Source of the DNA: Bacillota bacterium
GTDB taxonomy: Bacteria; Bacillota; Clostridia; Acetivibrionales; DSM-1351
Assembly (NCBI GenBank): GCA_023397905.1
Contig: JAEWSZ010000114.1
Location: 1-21,015, forward strand
Length of the DNA stretch: 21,015 nt
Direction of reading: 5' to 3'
Both the position numbers and the translations under genes were made by a program. The notes under the pieces were generated by a model. The model saw only the letters and a program-made list of their open reading frames with translations, was not told the origin of the DNA and searched no databases. Shown here piece after piece: positions 1 through 7,950 of the stretch (the first letter of the stretch is position 1; every line of letters starts with the position of its first letter).

Positions 1-838
1 TATTTGAACTGTCTGTGCCGATCCAGTCCTTTCCGAAGTATCCCGCATCCGACAGTTCCTTGAATTGCCCCAATACTTCCAGCATTTTGGCGTTATCTGC
101 AAATTTGGCGGTATTATTGTTGAGAGCTTCGTACAGTCCGGGAGTTGTATTTTCATACACCCCGCCTATCTGAAAGAATGCCAGCTGATGCTGCCAGCCG
201 TCTGCTCCCGGAATAAACCATGGCGTAATATTTTTTTCACTGATTTTTGTACAAAGCTCCTTCAACTGGGCATAAGTAGCCGGTACACTCCAGCCGTTCT
301 CACCGAACATGGTCTTGTTGTACACCATTACGTATTCCGGAGAATTGTGCCATAACTGCAAGCCGTATAATTTCCCGTTGTAGGTGCAGGATTGGAGTCT
401 TGTCTCGGGCATAATGCCTTTCCAGTCGGCGTCACTGAAATCCAGACAGTATTTTTCCGGTTCAACTATTTGTGAGCCTATGGCAAATGGATCTGATTGA
501 ATCCAGAAAATATCCGTGCTTGAATCCGTATTCAATTTTGCCTTTAGAACATCCGAATACTGATCCGCCGGAATTGTCTGCAAATCCACCGTTACGTCAT
601 AAGTATCTTCAAAGCGTGAAATAGTCTGGTCATACCTGTTGTCCATCCAACTCGCAGATACTAAAATACTCAATTCCTCACCGGCAAAATCCTTATTTGC
701 CGCTGCCGAACCGCTTGCCGCAGCCTGAGACCCCGATGCAGCGGACGGATTTCCCGCATCCGTGGATTTTCCGCATCCGATCAACATGACTGCCATCATG
801 CTTACACATAAAAATAACGCTGCCACTTTTCCTTTCAT
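1..838 (-). CDS. ABC transporter extracellular solute-binding lipoprotein (partial, C-terminus missing)
   Basis: This is the N-terminal 279 codons of a family 1-type solute-binding protein, open to the left edge of the window. The start at 838 gives a typical lipoprotein signal: a short charged N-terminus, a hydrophobic stretch and the lipobox LIGC with Cys22 as the lipid-anchored residue. A low-complexity Ala/Ser/Gly linker (about residues 28-48) follows, then the binding domain (ELSILVSASW onwards). An AAAGGA ribosome binding site lies 9 bases upstream; the in-frame ATG at 847 directly abuts that site and is less likely. Such proteins capture a sugar or oligosaccharide outside the membrane and deliver it to an ABC permease, which must lie beyond the window. 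The nearby YesM/YesN-type two-component system fits carbohydrate uptake. The ligand cannot be read from the sequence. Family assignment is firm, substrate is inference. Confidence 0.9.
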   Translation of the reverse strand, partial: MKGKVAALFLCVSMMAVMLIGCGKSTDAGNPSAASGSQAAASGSAAANKDFAGEELSILVSASWMDNRYDQTISRFEDTYDVTVDLQTIPADQYSDVLKAKLNTDSSTDIFWIQSDPFAIGSQIVEPEKYCLDFSDADWKGIMPETRLQSCTYNGKLYGLQLWHNSPEYVMVYNKTMFGENGWSVPATYAQLKELCTKISEKNITPWFIPGADGWQHQLAFFQIGGVYENTTPGLYEALNNNTAKFADNAKMLEVLGQFKELSDAGYFGKDWIGTDSSN

Positions 839-858
839 TTGATCCATTCCTTTCACTT

Positions 859-901
859 CGCTCAAGGCACAAAAAGCTGATGAAATGTGCTTTTTCGAGC
901 G
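859..901 (-). other. Hairpin in the 5' leader of the solute-binding protein gene
   Basis: The arms CGCTC/GAGCG (859-863 with 897-901) and GCACA/TGTGC (867-871 with 886-890) form a two-part stem that ends a few bases before the ribosome binding site (848-853). A competing AAAAAGC/GCTTTTT pairing exists inside it. A second small hairpin (934-938 with 946-950) lies further upstream. On the minus strand no T tract follows, so it is more likely a leader structure than a terminator. Apart from the promoter, I see nothing else recognisable in 839-1126. Confidence 0.4.
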
Positions 902-1040
902 GTATTTTTTTTAAGTCTGCCTGGAGATGCCCCGTCCTGCTTATGAGGACCTGATATTATGAGTTTAACAAATATTATTTTTCCGTTCTATGCACTTTTC
1001 GGGACACAATTTGGACTTTCTTCACAAATACGCAACTGTT

Positions 1041-1069
1041 TTTATACTTTTTTTGTAGGTATTGCACAA
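1041..1069 (-). promoter_or_regulatory. Candidate sigma-A promoter for the solute-binding protein gene
   Basis: On the minus strand a -35 TTGTGC (1064-1069) and a -10 TATAAA (1041-1046) are separated by exactly 17 bases. Transcription would begin near 1034 and give a leader of about 195 bases before the start at 838. This suggests the transporter gene can be expressed separately from the upstream URO-D-like gene. It is a pattern match only. Confidence 0.5.
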
Positions 1070-1126
1070 CAGCAAAAACTTTACATCATGTTAAATCCGG
1101 TCATATATTTATTTCCGCTGATTCCC

Positions 1127-2305
1127 TCATTGAAAAATACCCGGTATATGGCTCCAGTGCTTATCCGCATAAGCTATGAGAGTATTGGCCTGCTCCAGCG
1201 ACATCTCAGGGAAAAACAGGAATAGGCCGCGGGAGCCATATCTTTTTACAACCCTGTCGACATTTTTGATCCAATCCTCAAATCCGCCGGAATATACCTT
1301 GACCCACAGTGATTTTCCCGCCTTGACGGCCTTATCATAAATGGGATACCACTCTTCCTCGGTCCCATCCGGGCCAGTATCTCCGCTGGTCCACTGCAGT
1401 GCGTCGATTTCCTCTATTTCCATCAACGCCTCCAGATGCTTGATGGCATCCGGTCCGTCCAGATGGTATAAGACGTGGTCCGCTTTTTTTGCCTGTTCCC
1501 GCAAGGATTCCAGTACAAACTCACGGAATTGGCCGGGAGACAGCAAGGCTGAAAAATCACACTGGAGTTTTACGGTTTTTCCGGGTCCCCATATCTGGAA
1601 TACGGTATATGCGTTTCCGCCTTCACTGTCCCTGATTATGTCATAAAAGCTGTCAAAATAATCAAAATACAGCTCTGTGATCTGTTTTACCCTCTCATTG
1701 ATTATTTCAGGCTCATCAATCATATCGTATATCAGATCATTGACTCCCCTGAGAGAGGCTATAATATCCAGATTTTCCATAAGGTCCGGCATATCCACAT
1801 AAAAATCATCCCCCGCAAGCCTGCGGCATTCTCTCACCAGTTCAATATGCTTTTTGAACCATTTATTTTCAGGATCAAATGCAAAAGGAGATGCCTCCGC
1901 CCAATCCTCCAGGCATCTTTCAAACCATACCGTGTCCTCCTTAAATCCTATTTCAGAACCCAGATAGGCGGCCAGTGAACCCGGTCCGAAATCAACATTG
2001 AGGTTGGGAAAGCTTTCCGCCAGAAAAATGTGGTTTTCACAGAAGTGCCTGTATCTGGCTACAATCCGCTCAGGATTCAGGTATTTGTCCTCCATGTTCC
2101 TCCAGTGCAGTTCTGTGGGAAGGTTGTAATATTTCCCCTGGCAAATGACGTCCCGGTAGCCACCTTCGGCGGGTTTATCGCCGGCAAAGCTCTCTATTTC
2201 AGGTTTCCGCGCTATAACACACATCAGTGGCCTTCCGGTATTTTTATGCTGCCAGTAATTTATCCATTTCAGCTTTGTTTCTTCCCAGTTGGTCTTATAC
2301 TTCAT
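1127..2305 (-). CDS. Uroporphyrinogen decarboxylase (URO-D)-fold family protein, function unknown
   Basis: This 392-residue protein has the look of the URO-D/methyltransferase TIM-barrel superfamily. Examples are the segment around DFSALLSPGQFREF (about 250-263), a downstream YHLDGPDA (280-287) and the following EIDALQWTSG (299-308). Members of this superfamily include heme-pathway UroD and the corrinoid methyltransferases MtaA/MtbA. In the methyltransferases a His-x-Cys supplies zinc ligands; here the equivalent reads HLDG, so a classical zinc site is not apparent. The start at 2305 is chosen because GGAGGAG lies 9 bases upstream; an in-frame ATG at 2398 would add 31 poorly conserved-looking residues and has no such site. 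It sits upstream of a solute-binding protein gene and diverges from a sensor kinase, so it may act on an imported compound. The true reaction is not known to me. Confidence 0.8.
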   Translation of the reverse strand: MKYKTNWEETKLKWINYWQHKNTGRPLMCVIARKPEIESFAGDKPAEGGYRDVICQGKYYNLPTELHWRNMEDKYLNPERIVARYRHFCENHIFLAESFPNLNVDFGPGSLAAYLGSEIGFKEDTVWFERCLEDWAEASPFAFDPENKWFKKHIELVRECRRLAGDDFYVDMPDLMENLDIIASLRGVNDLIYDMIDEPEIINERVKQITELYFDYFDSFYDIIRDSEGGNAYTVFQIWGPGKTVKLQCDFSALLSPGQFREFVLESLREQAKKADHVLYHLDGPDAIKHLEALMEIEEIDALQWTSGDTGPDGTEEEWYPIYDKAVKAGKSLWVKVYSGGFEDWIKNVDRVVKRYGSRGLFLFFPEMSLEQANTLIAYADKHWSHIPGIFQ

Positions 2306-2333
2306 CCATATTCTCCTCCCAACTCTTTTTTTC

Positions 2334-2339
2334 ATTATA
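2334..2339 (-). promoter_or_regulatory. Possible -10 element for the URO-D-like gene
   Basis: A perfect TATAAT on the minus strand lies 28 bases before the start at 2305. No convincing -35 is visible (TAGACC, 18 bases upstream, is poor), so activation by the divergently encoded AraC-type regulator would be reasonable. This is inference. Confidence 0.35.
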
Positions 2340-2519
2340 TTCTGTGCATTATTACCAGGTCTATAGATTATTCGGATTAATATTTGTACTTTTTTCACAA
2401 AGATGCTACACTATTATTCAAGTATATTTTGGTGCATTTGTGCGCCGCTCTTGCATAAGACACAATGAAACAGCGAAACAATCTCCAGTTGACATTATCC
2501 GTAAAAGGAGACTGCACAT

Positions 2520-4307
2520 ATGAAACAGCTGAAGCTCCAGACGAAATTGTTCATTGCATACGTAGGACTGGCAGTACTAATATTGCTGGTATTCAGTACT
2601 TTCTTCTACACTTTTGTTTCAAAACAACTGATTGAGCAGGAAGTCAACTCCATAAGCACCATCAATTCTTCTTTTGAAGAACAGGTTGATTCGGTTATCA
2701 GTGACATGGATACCGTGTCCATAAATATAAATTACAGCAGTCTTGTAAAGAGCAAGCTTGATTCCGATTTTAATCTGGATGTTCCCAGAGATACCCTTGG
2801 CAGTTTGGCCAGCCTTTTTGTCACCATAAATGGGGCCGATGTCAAAGTGGACCAGATACAGCTCTATGACCTGCGCGGAAACATACTGAAGGTGGGTATA
2901 AAAACAAATACAGCCACAGTGGACGTGAACAGTCTTCCATGGTTTAAACGTGTGCTGGAGCTGAACGGGAAAAAGCTGATAAGCCTGCCCTACCATACCT
3001 CCGCTTTGTCCCAGTCCTCCCAGAACAGCGACTGGTTTATTTCCGTATACCGTTCCTATAACAACCAATACGGACAGACCCTTGGAGCCATTGAGACCAT
3101 CAAAAGCTGCAAGAGCGTATTTAAAAGCATTGGCAATTACCGGAAGAAAACCGGTATCGGCGAATCCCTGCAAAATTATATTTATTCCCAGGACAATAGT
3201 CTGATATATCCATATGATTTAACAGAAGAAGAGCAAAATTCCATACCCGATTACTGCTCCTACCTGACTGATGGCAAAAACTCAGTTTCAATAGTCAACC
3301 CCTTAACAGGGGACAGGGAATATCTGGCCTACAACACTTCTGCCTACAGCGGCTGGAAATATATAACCGTCCGGCACGAGTCCTATATACTGAAACCCGT
3401 CAACCATCTGCTGAGGATTCTGCTGCTGTTTGTATTCGCGGTACTTGCCGTTTCACTGTTCATCTCCTTCTGGATATCACGGAGCCTGGTAAAGCCCATA
3501 AAGCACCTGAAGCATATTTTCCAGAGAATTGAAATAGAAACACTGGGGAATGAAAGGACCGACAACTATCCTGTGGCCTATAATGAATTGAATGAACTGT
3601 ACCTGGCCTTCCAGCACATGAGCGACAATCTGAAAACTTCCATGAACCAGTTGATTGATTCAAGGCAGCAGGAATTGAAATCCCGTTCTCTTGCACTGCA
3701 GTCCCAGATAAATCCCCATTTTTACTACAACACGCTTTCCAGCATCATTGTCCTGGCAGAAAACGGTCAGTCCCAGGAGGTTATCACAATGTGCCGGAAT
3801 CTGTCTCAGATAATGAGGTATATAACCGATACCACTCATATGGCAGTCACTATTGAGTCTGAAATAGATTATGTCAATAAATATTTGTATTGCATGAAGG
3901 TCCGTTATCAGTCAAGCTTGAACTATACCATCGATATCAATAAAAATCTTCTGGAGCGTACGGTGCCAAAGCTTATTATCCAGCCTCTGGTGGAAAATGC
4001 CGTCAAATACGGCACCGACTGTCTTCCTCCCTGGAATATACACATTGCGGGCCGGGTTTATGACACCCACTGGCAGCTGGATATCATCGATTCAGGCAAC
4101 GGTTTTTCAAAGGAAGTCTCTGAAAAAATTGACGCCCTCATCCGTGAGGTGGACAGCAATCCCGGAATGCCGGAAATGAAAATAGACGGCCTGGGCATCG
4201 TAAATGTATATATGCGCCTGAAGCTCTTCTGTGAAGATAAAATTATATTCAGCTATGGCAATACGCAAGATGGACATGGTATCATATCAATTGGACAAAA
4301 ATTCTAG
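2520..4307 (+). CDS. Sensor histidine kinase, YesM/LytS-like (HisKA_7TM-less, HAMP-containing)
   Basis: A 595-residue membrane kinase. Transmembrane helix 1 spans about residues 9-33, an extracellular sensing region of about 260 residues (Cache-like by position and length) follows, helix 2 is at about 295-320 and a HAMP linker at about 318-375. The His_kinase domain motif QINPHFYYNTL contains the likely phospho-accepting His400. The ATPase domain shows the N box LVENAVKYG (Asn493), a G1 box DSGNG (524-528) and a G2 box GLGIVNVYMRL (557-567), so the kinase looks intact. The ATG at 2520 is preceded by AAAAGGAG. It is followed 18 bases later by its response regulator with a GGAGG site between, forming a two-gene operon. 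YesM-type kinases usually control carbohydrate ABC transporters, matching the divergent solute-binding protein. The ligand is unknown. Confidence 0.93.
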   Translation: MKQLKLQTKLFIAYVGLAVLILLVFSTFFYTFVSKQLIEQEVNSISTINSSFEEQVDSVISDMDTVSININYSSLVKSKLDSDFNLDVPRDTLGSLASLFVTINGADVKVDQIQLYDLRGNILKVGIKTNTATVDVNSLPWFKRVLELNGKKLISLPYHTSALSQSSQNSDWFISVYRSYNNQYGQTLGAIETIKSCKSVFKSIGNYRKKTGIGESLQNYIYSQDNSLIYPYDLTEEEQNSIPDYCSYLTDGKNSVSIVNPLTGDREYLAYNTSAYSGWKYITVRHESYILKPVNHLLRILLLFVFAVLAVSLFISFWISRSLVKPIKHLKHIFQRIEIETLGNERTDNYPVAYNELNELYLAFQHMSDNLKTSMNQLIDSRQQELKSRSLALQSQINPHFYYNTLSSIIVLAENGQSQEVITMCRNLSQIMRYITDTTHMAVTIESEIDYVNKYLYCMKVRYQSSLNYTIDINKNLLERTVPKLIIQPLVENAVKYGTDCLPPWNIHIAGRVYDTHWQLDIIDSGNGFSKEVSEKIDALIREVDSNPGMPEMKIDGLGIVNVYMRLKLFCEDKIIFSYGNTQDGHGIISIGQKF

Positions 4308-4325
4308 AAGGAGGAACAAAAAGGC

Positions 4326-5075
4326 ATGAAGTATTCGGCAATTGTCATTGAAGACGAAGAATTGTTACTCAACAATCTGGTACAGAAAGTCCGGAACCTG
4401 GATACGGGTTTTGATGTGGTAGGACAGGCGCAGACGGGTATCCAGGCCTATGAGCTGGTAAAGCAGCTGGCCCCCGATCTGGTCATAACAGACATCCGCA
4501 TGCCAGTTATGGACGGTATAACACTTTTGCAAAAAATCCGGGAAAATTATCCCTTAACCGACTTTATAATAATCAGCGGTTATTCCGATTTTGAATATGC
4601 CAAAAGCGCAATCCGCCTTCAGGTGACAGAATACCTGCTCAAACCCGTTGACCCCGATGAGCTCAAAACAGCCCTGCTAAGATTGAAAACCAAATATGAA
4701 TTGCAGCAGAATTCCTTCAAGGATGTCTTTAATCCGGCTACCACACGCAATTCTCCCGCACAGATTGCAGGCATCCTGAAAGATTATCTTGTTCAAAACT
4801 ACACCATGGAAATCAACCTGAACCTTATAGCCAATAATATGAATTACAGCTCCGGTTATCTGACCAAAATATTCTTTAACCAGTATGAATGCACGCCTTC
4901 AAAATATCTCAACTCCATACGCATGCAGAGAGCCATGCACTACCTGATGTACAACTCGGAGCTGTCAATCCGCCAGGTTGGAGAACTGGTAGGATACCAG
5001 GATCAGGGCTATTTCAGCAGGATCTTTAAAAAGCATGCGGGAATGAGTCCCTTCGAATACCGTGAAAAAGTTTAA
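4326..5075 (+). CDS. Response regulator with AraC-type DNA-binding domain, YesN-like (short form)
   Basis: A 249-residue regulator. The receiver domain (about 1-122) has acidic pocket residues Asp10 and Glu11, phospho-acceptor Asp56 in ITDIRMP, Ser84 in the IISGYSDF stretch and Lys106 in LLKPVD, all expected residues. A short linker leads to an AraC/XylS double helix-turn-helix (about 148-247) with the signature from LSIRQVGELVGY to YFSRIFKK and the terminal GMSPFEYR. Most YesN proteins are about 350-550 residues because of a middle region that is absent here, so this is a compact version. It is cotranscribed with the kinase gene and likely activates the divergent transporter and URO-D-like genes. 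Binding sites could not be identified. Confidence 0.93.
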   Translation: MKYSAIVIEDEELLLNNLVQKVRNLDTGFDVVGQAQTGIQAYELVKQLAPDLVITDIRMPVMDGITLLQKIRENYPLTDFIIISGYSDFEYAKSAIRLQVTEYLLKPVDPDELKTALLRLKTKYELQQNSFKDVFNPATTRNSPAQIAGILKDYLVQNYTMEINLNLIANNMNYSSGYLTKIFFNQYECTPSKYLNSIRMQRAMHYLMYNSELSIRQVGELVGYQDQGYFSRIFKKHAGMSPFEYREKV

Positions 5076-5110
5076 GCTCATATGGTTGCGCCGACCCTGT
5101 TAAAGTCTTG

Positions 5111-5130
5111 AAGCCATAGAATCTATGGCT
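5111..5130. terminator. Possible bidirectional terminator between the response regulator gene and thiI
   Basis: AAGCCATAGA and TCTATGGCTT form an almost perfect 8-10 bp inverted repeat between two convergent genes. The T-rich tail is weak on both sides (TTTACAATT on the plus strand), so efficiency is uncertain. Confidence 0.45.
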
Positions 5131-5138
5131 TTACAATT

Positions 5139-6314
5139 CTAAGGCTTTAAAACCAATACTTCCGTGTTATCAACCGCAGTCTTTATCAACGGCTCGAAAT
5201 CCACAGCCGACTCGGACTGGATTATTCTGTCCAACTTTGGTTTGGTTTGGGGATGCTTTGCCACAAAAACCGTACAGCAATCCTCATAGGGCAGTATTGA
5301 AGTCTCAAAGGTGTCGATCTTCCTGGCCATATCCACAACCTCCACCTTGTCCATACCGATTAAAGGCCTGAAAACAGGCATGTCAACAGCTGCATCAGTG
5401 CAATAAAGGCTCTGCATGGTCTGGCTTGCCACCTGACCCATGCTCTCACCTGTTATAAGAGCCATTGCCTCGGATTTCCGCGCAATGATCTCTGAAATTT
5501 TCATCATTATGCGTCTCATTATGATGGTCAGCTGTTCCTCAGGGCAGTTATCATTAATTGCCAGCTGTATTTCAGTGAAGGGCACCACATGAAGGCGTAT
5601 CTTTCCGCAATACCTGGACATGATCTGCGCCAGGTCGATTACCTTTTGCTTGGCTCTTTCACTGGTATAGGGATAGCTGTAAAAATGAACCGCCTCTATC
5701 TCGACGCCTCGTTTTCCCATCATCCAGCCTGCCACAGGGCTGTCGATCCCGCCAGACAGAAGCAGCATGGCCTTCCCATTTGAACCTATCGGCATTCCGC
5801 CGTGGGCCTTAATGGTTTCTGAATAAACATACGAGTTCTCTCTGACTTCCAGATATATTATGAAGTCCGGTTTTTTGACATCAACCGTCAATTCCGGCAT
5901 ATTGTTTAAAATGTACTCCCCAACTCCGGCGCTTATTTCCGGCGACTGCATGGGAAACCTTTTATTGCCTCTTTTAGTCTCGATCTTAAAGGTCTTGTAT
6001 CCATTCCGGCTCACAAGCTCTAAAGCCAGTCTCAGGGCATTGTCTTTTATCTGCCCGTAGTCTGTGTCTATTTTCCAGACAGGGCTCACGGAAACAATGC
6101 CAAATATCCGCGTCACCTTTTGGAGTACTTCGTCAAAATCATAATTTTCTTCTTCAGGCTCTATATATATCCTGCCCTGTGATTTGATCACCTTTGCTTT
6201 TCCCGATTTATATATGGCGCTTTTTATGTTTCCGATGAGCTTATCCTCAAAAACAGGCCTGTTCAGGCCCTTTAGTATAATCTCACCGTAACGTACCAGA
6301 ATTATTTTTTTCAT
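5139..6314 (-). CDS. thiI: tRNA 4-thiouridine synthetase ThiI (no rhodanese domain)
   Basis: A 391-residue ThiI. It has an N-terminal ferredoxin-like region, a THUMP domain (about 60-165) and a PP-loop ATP pyrophosphatase domain with LLSGGIDSPVAGWMM (SGGIDS at 186-191). The pair Cys346-Cys347 in the EDCCTVF motif corresponds to the catalytic cysteine region of the family. The protein adenylates U8 of tRNA and inserts sulfur; ThiI can also act in thiazole synthesis. It ends without the C-terminal rhodanese domain of the E. coli enzyme, as is usual in Firmicutes, where a dedicated cysteine desulfurase delivers the persulfide. The gene directly upstream is a cysteine desulfurase, as in the Bacillus nifZ-thiI pair. 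The start at 6314 has an upstream GGAGG (GGAGGTAAA) at close spacing. Confidence 0.96.
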   Translation of the reverse strand: MKKIILVRYGEIILKGLNRPVFEDKLIGNIKSAIYKSGKAKVIKSQGRIYIEPEEENYDFDEVLQKVTRIFGIVSVSPVWKIDTDYGQIKDNALRLALELVSRNGYKTFKIETKRGNKRFPMQSPEISAGVGEYILNNMPELTVDVKKPDFIIYLEVRENSYVYSETIKAHGGMPIGSNGKAMLLLSGGIDSPVAGWMMGKRGVEIEAVHFYSYPYTSERAKQKVIDLAQIMSRYCGKIRLHVVPFTEIQLAINDNCPEEQLTIIMRRIMMKISEIIARKSEAMALITGESMGQVASQTMQSLYCTDAAVDMPVFRPLIGMDKVEVVDMARKIDTFETSILPYEDCCTVFVAKHPQTKPKLDRIIQSESAVDFEPLIKTAVDNTEVLVLKP

Positions 6315-6340
6315 TTTACCTCCATATTGCCCGTATATGC

Positions 6341-6430
6341 AAAGTCAATTGTGTTGCCTTTGTCAACTGCACTGACTTTGCCAACTGAATTGATTTTATC
6401 AACTGCTCTGACTTTATAAATTGACTTGCC
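6341..6430 (-). repeat. Five degenerate 18-bp tandem units between the cysteine desulfurase gene and thiI
   Basis: On the plus strand the units start at 6341, 6359, 6377, 6395 and 6413; the middle ones read TTTGTCAACTGCACTGAC, TTTGCCAACTGAATTGAT and TTTATCAACTGCTCTGAC. They fill most of the 127-base gap. Read on the minus strand the units are in frame with each other as 6-codon repeats (for example KVSAVD) and the frame stays open until a TGA that overlaps the thiI ATG as ATGA. No start codon serves this frame, so I do not call a gene. Confidence 0.7.
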
Positions 6431-6441
6431 GGACGTGTATA

Positions 6442-7608
6442 CTATATTTTTTGTCTTCCCCTTTGTTTTATGCTGATTACAGGGATAATTTCCTTCAGCG
6501 CGGCAATGGTTGCCTCCATTTCCTCCTGGGTGTTTGAAGCTGACAAGCTGAACCTTATGGCTCCGTCAATGTATTTAGGGTTTATTCCCATCGCTTTGAG
6601 TACATGGCTGTGGCCGCTCTTGTGTGAAGAACATGCCGAACCTGTGGACACAAAAATATTTTTTTGCTCAAGGTGATGCAACAAAACCTCAGATTTCAAA
6701 TTCGGAAACGAAACATTGATGATATAAGGCAGTGCTTCCTCCGGAGAATTTATCACAGCATCTTCGAAATTTTCCTTTACTTTGTTAATGAAATGCCCAT
6801 TCAGAGCGCTCACTTTAACATGATTTTTCTCAATATCCGCAAAAATCTTCTCTGCCGCCAGTCCGAACCCGCATATGCCCGGCACATTTTCAGTACCTGA
6901 CCGGAGTGCTGTTTCCTGTCCCCCTCCCAGCATTATGGGCTTTATCTTTATGCCCTTTTTCACATAAAGCGCGCCAAGTCCTTTAGGACCGTGGATCTTA
7001 TGTGAGCTTACCGATAAAAGGTCTATATTAAGGCTTACGGGGTACAATTGAATTTTCCCGAAGGCCTGAACGGCGTCAATGTGAAGCGCCGCTTCCGGAC
7101 ACAGTTCTCTTCTGATTTTGTCTATCTCCGCAACAGGCTGGATGGAACCCACTTCATTATTTGTGTGCATAAAGCTCAGCAAGGCTGTCTCACCGTCAAT
7201 TGCGTCCCTGAGCGCCTCCAATTTTACTATGCCGCCGGAGTCAACAGGGATGTAATCTACCCGGTATCCTTCCTGGGACAGCTGTTTAAAAACCTCTAGG
7301 ACAGACGGATGCTCTATCTCACTGGTGATAATATGCTTTCCGGCTCTGGGATTGGCCTTTAAATATCCGGTTATGGCCATATTGTTGGATTCGGTGCCTC
7401 CGGATGTAAAGTAAAGCTCTTTTGAATCAACCTTTAATGCATCGGCCAGCTGCCTTCTGGCTTTCTTTACTAAATTTTCCGCCTCAATGCCTTTCGTATG
7501 AAGCGACGACGGATTGCCGTAATAATTTTTGCTCACATCGTAAATATATTGAATTACCTCATCATAGGGTTTTGTAGTCGCACTATTGTCAAGGTAAATT
7601 TCATTCAT
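6442..7608 (-). CDS. Cysteine desulfurase (NifS/IscS family, NifZ-like)
   Basis: A 388-residue PLP enzyme that removes sulfur from L-cysteine to form an enzyme persulfide. The fold-type I signature starts at YLDNSATT; His100 lies in SEIEHPSV, Asp178 in HIDAVQ and the PLP lysine is Lys204 in SSHKIHGPKG. The catalytic Cys326 sits in STGSACSSHKSGHSHV. All catalytic residues appear present. The location immediately upstream of thiI points to a role as the ThiI sulfur donor, but it also follows a gene set rich in Fe-S proteins and could serve them. ATG at 7608 has AAAGGTCAG upstream. A TATAAT (7644-7649, minus) lies 36 bases before the start but has a poor -35, so an internal promoter is only possible. 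Confidence 0.95.
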   Translation of the reverse strand: MNEIYLDNSATTKPYDEVIQYIYDVSKNYYGNPSSLHTKGIEAENLVKKARRQLADALKVDSKELYFTSGGTESNNMAITGYLKANPRAGKHIITSEIEHPSVLEVFKQLSQEGYRVDYIPVDSGGIVKLEALRDAIDGETALLSFMHTNNEVGSIQPVAEIDKIRRELCPEAALHIDAVQAFGKIQLYPVSLNIDLLSVSSHKIHGPKGLGALYVKKGIKIKPIMLGGGQETALRSGTENVPGICGFGLAAEKIFADIEKNHVKVSALNGHFINKVKENFEDAVINSPEEALPYIINVSFPNLKSEVLLHHLEQKNIFVSTGSACSSHKSGHSHVLKAMGINPKYIDGAIRFSLSASNTQEEMEATIAALKEIIPVISIKQRGRQKI

Positions 7609-7687
7609 TGATTATCTGACCTTTCACTTGATTTTTTTGCGCAATTATATTACATTGCATTTGTTTTGCATGCGGTTATCCGGCCGT

Positions 7688-7945
7688 TTACCTGCTTTTA
7701 TCCGCTTCGCCCTTCCCGGAGCTTTTTACGGCATCCTTTTCAGCCAGCTTTTTCTCCATTTTATTGATCTGTTCTTTAGTGATATTCTGCTTCAGAAAAT
7801 CATGGATATTGACGCTCCTGTATTCTTCAACATCTTCCAAACAACGGCCGCAGTCATCACAGTGCTTGGCGGGGTCCAGATCGCAAAGGTCGCATTCTCC
7901 GCAATTGATACACTCTCGGTCATATAGTTCGCATTGTTCTGTCAT
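7688..7945 (-). CDS. Small cysteine-rich protein, unknown function
   Basis: An 85-residue protein whose first 35 residues hold eight cysteines: Cys5, Cys12, Cys15, Cys18, Cys21, Cys29, Cys32 and Cys35. The CxxCxxCxxC run followed by CxxCxxC resembles metal or Fe-S binding, but the spacing is not a standard 2[4Fe-4S] ferredoxin. The rest is a hydrophilic helical tail rich in Lys and Glu (about 50-85), without membrane segments. It starts 5 bases after the stop of the ferredoxin-NuoB fusion gene, and its ribosome binding site lies inside that gene's end, so translation is likely coupled. The context suggests an accessory or electron carrier of the Ehr complex. I do not recognise a named family; a zinc-binding role is an alternative. 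Confidence 0.82.
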   Translation of the reverse strand: MTEQCELYDRECINCGECDLCDLDPAKHCDDCGRCLEDVEEYRSVNIHDFLKQNITKEQINKMEKKLAEKDAVKSSGKGEADKSR

Positions 7946-7950
7946 AATAC

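Noticed and set aside
859..912. Plus-strand hairpin followed by a T tract as a rho-independent terminator
   Set aside because: The shape fits a plus-strand terminator, but no plus-strand gene lies upstream; I treat it as leader structure of the minus-strand gene.
959..1225. 88-codon plus-strand open frame in the transporter leader region
   Set aside because: It overlaps the end of the URO-D-like gene, has no ribosome binding site and no recognisable motif.
2619..3173. 184-codon open frame on the minus strand inside the sensor kinase gene
   Set aside because: It lies wholly antisense to a clearly functional kinase, has no recognisable domain and no good ribosome binding site.
6341..6430. CRISPR-like or regulatory iteron array
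   Set aside because: The 18-bp units are directly joined without spacers, degenerate, and in frame with each other, which fits a minisatellite or coding repeat better.
6312..6565. Separate small gene between the cysteine desulfurase gene and thiI
   Set aside because: The frame is open but has no ATG, GTG or TTG start except four codons from its end.
7644..7649. Independent promoter for the cysteine desulfurase gene
   Set aside because: The TATAAT is good, but the hexamer 17 bases upstream matches the -35 consensus at only two positions.
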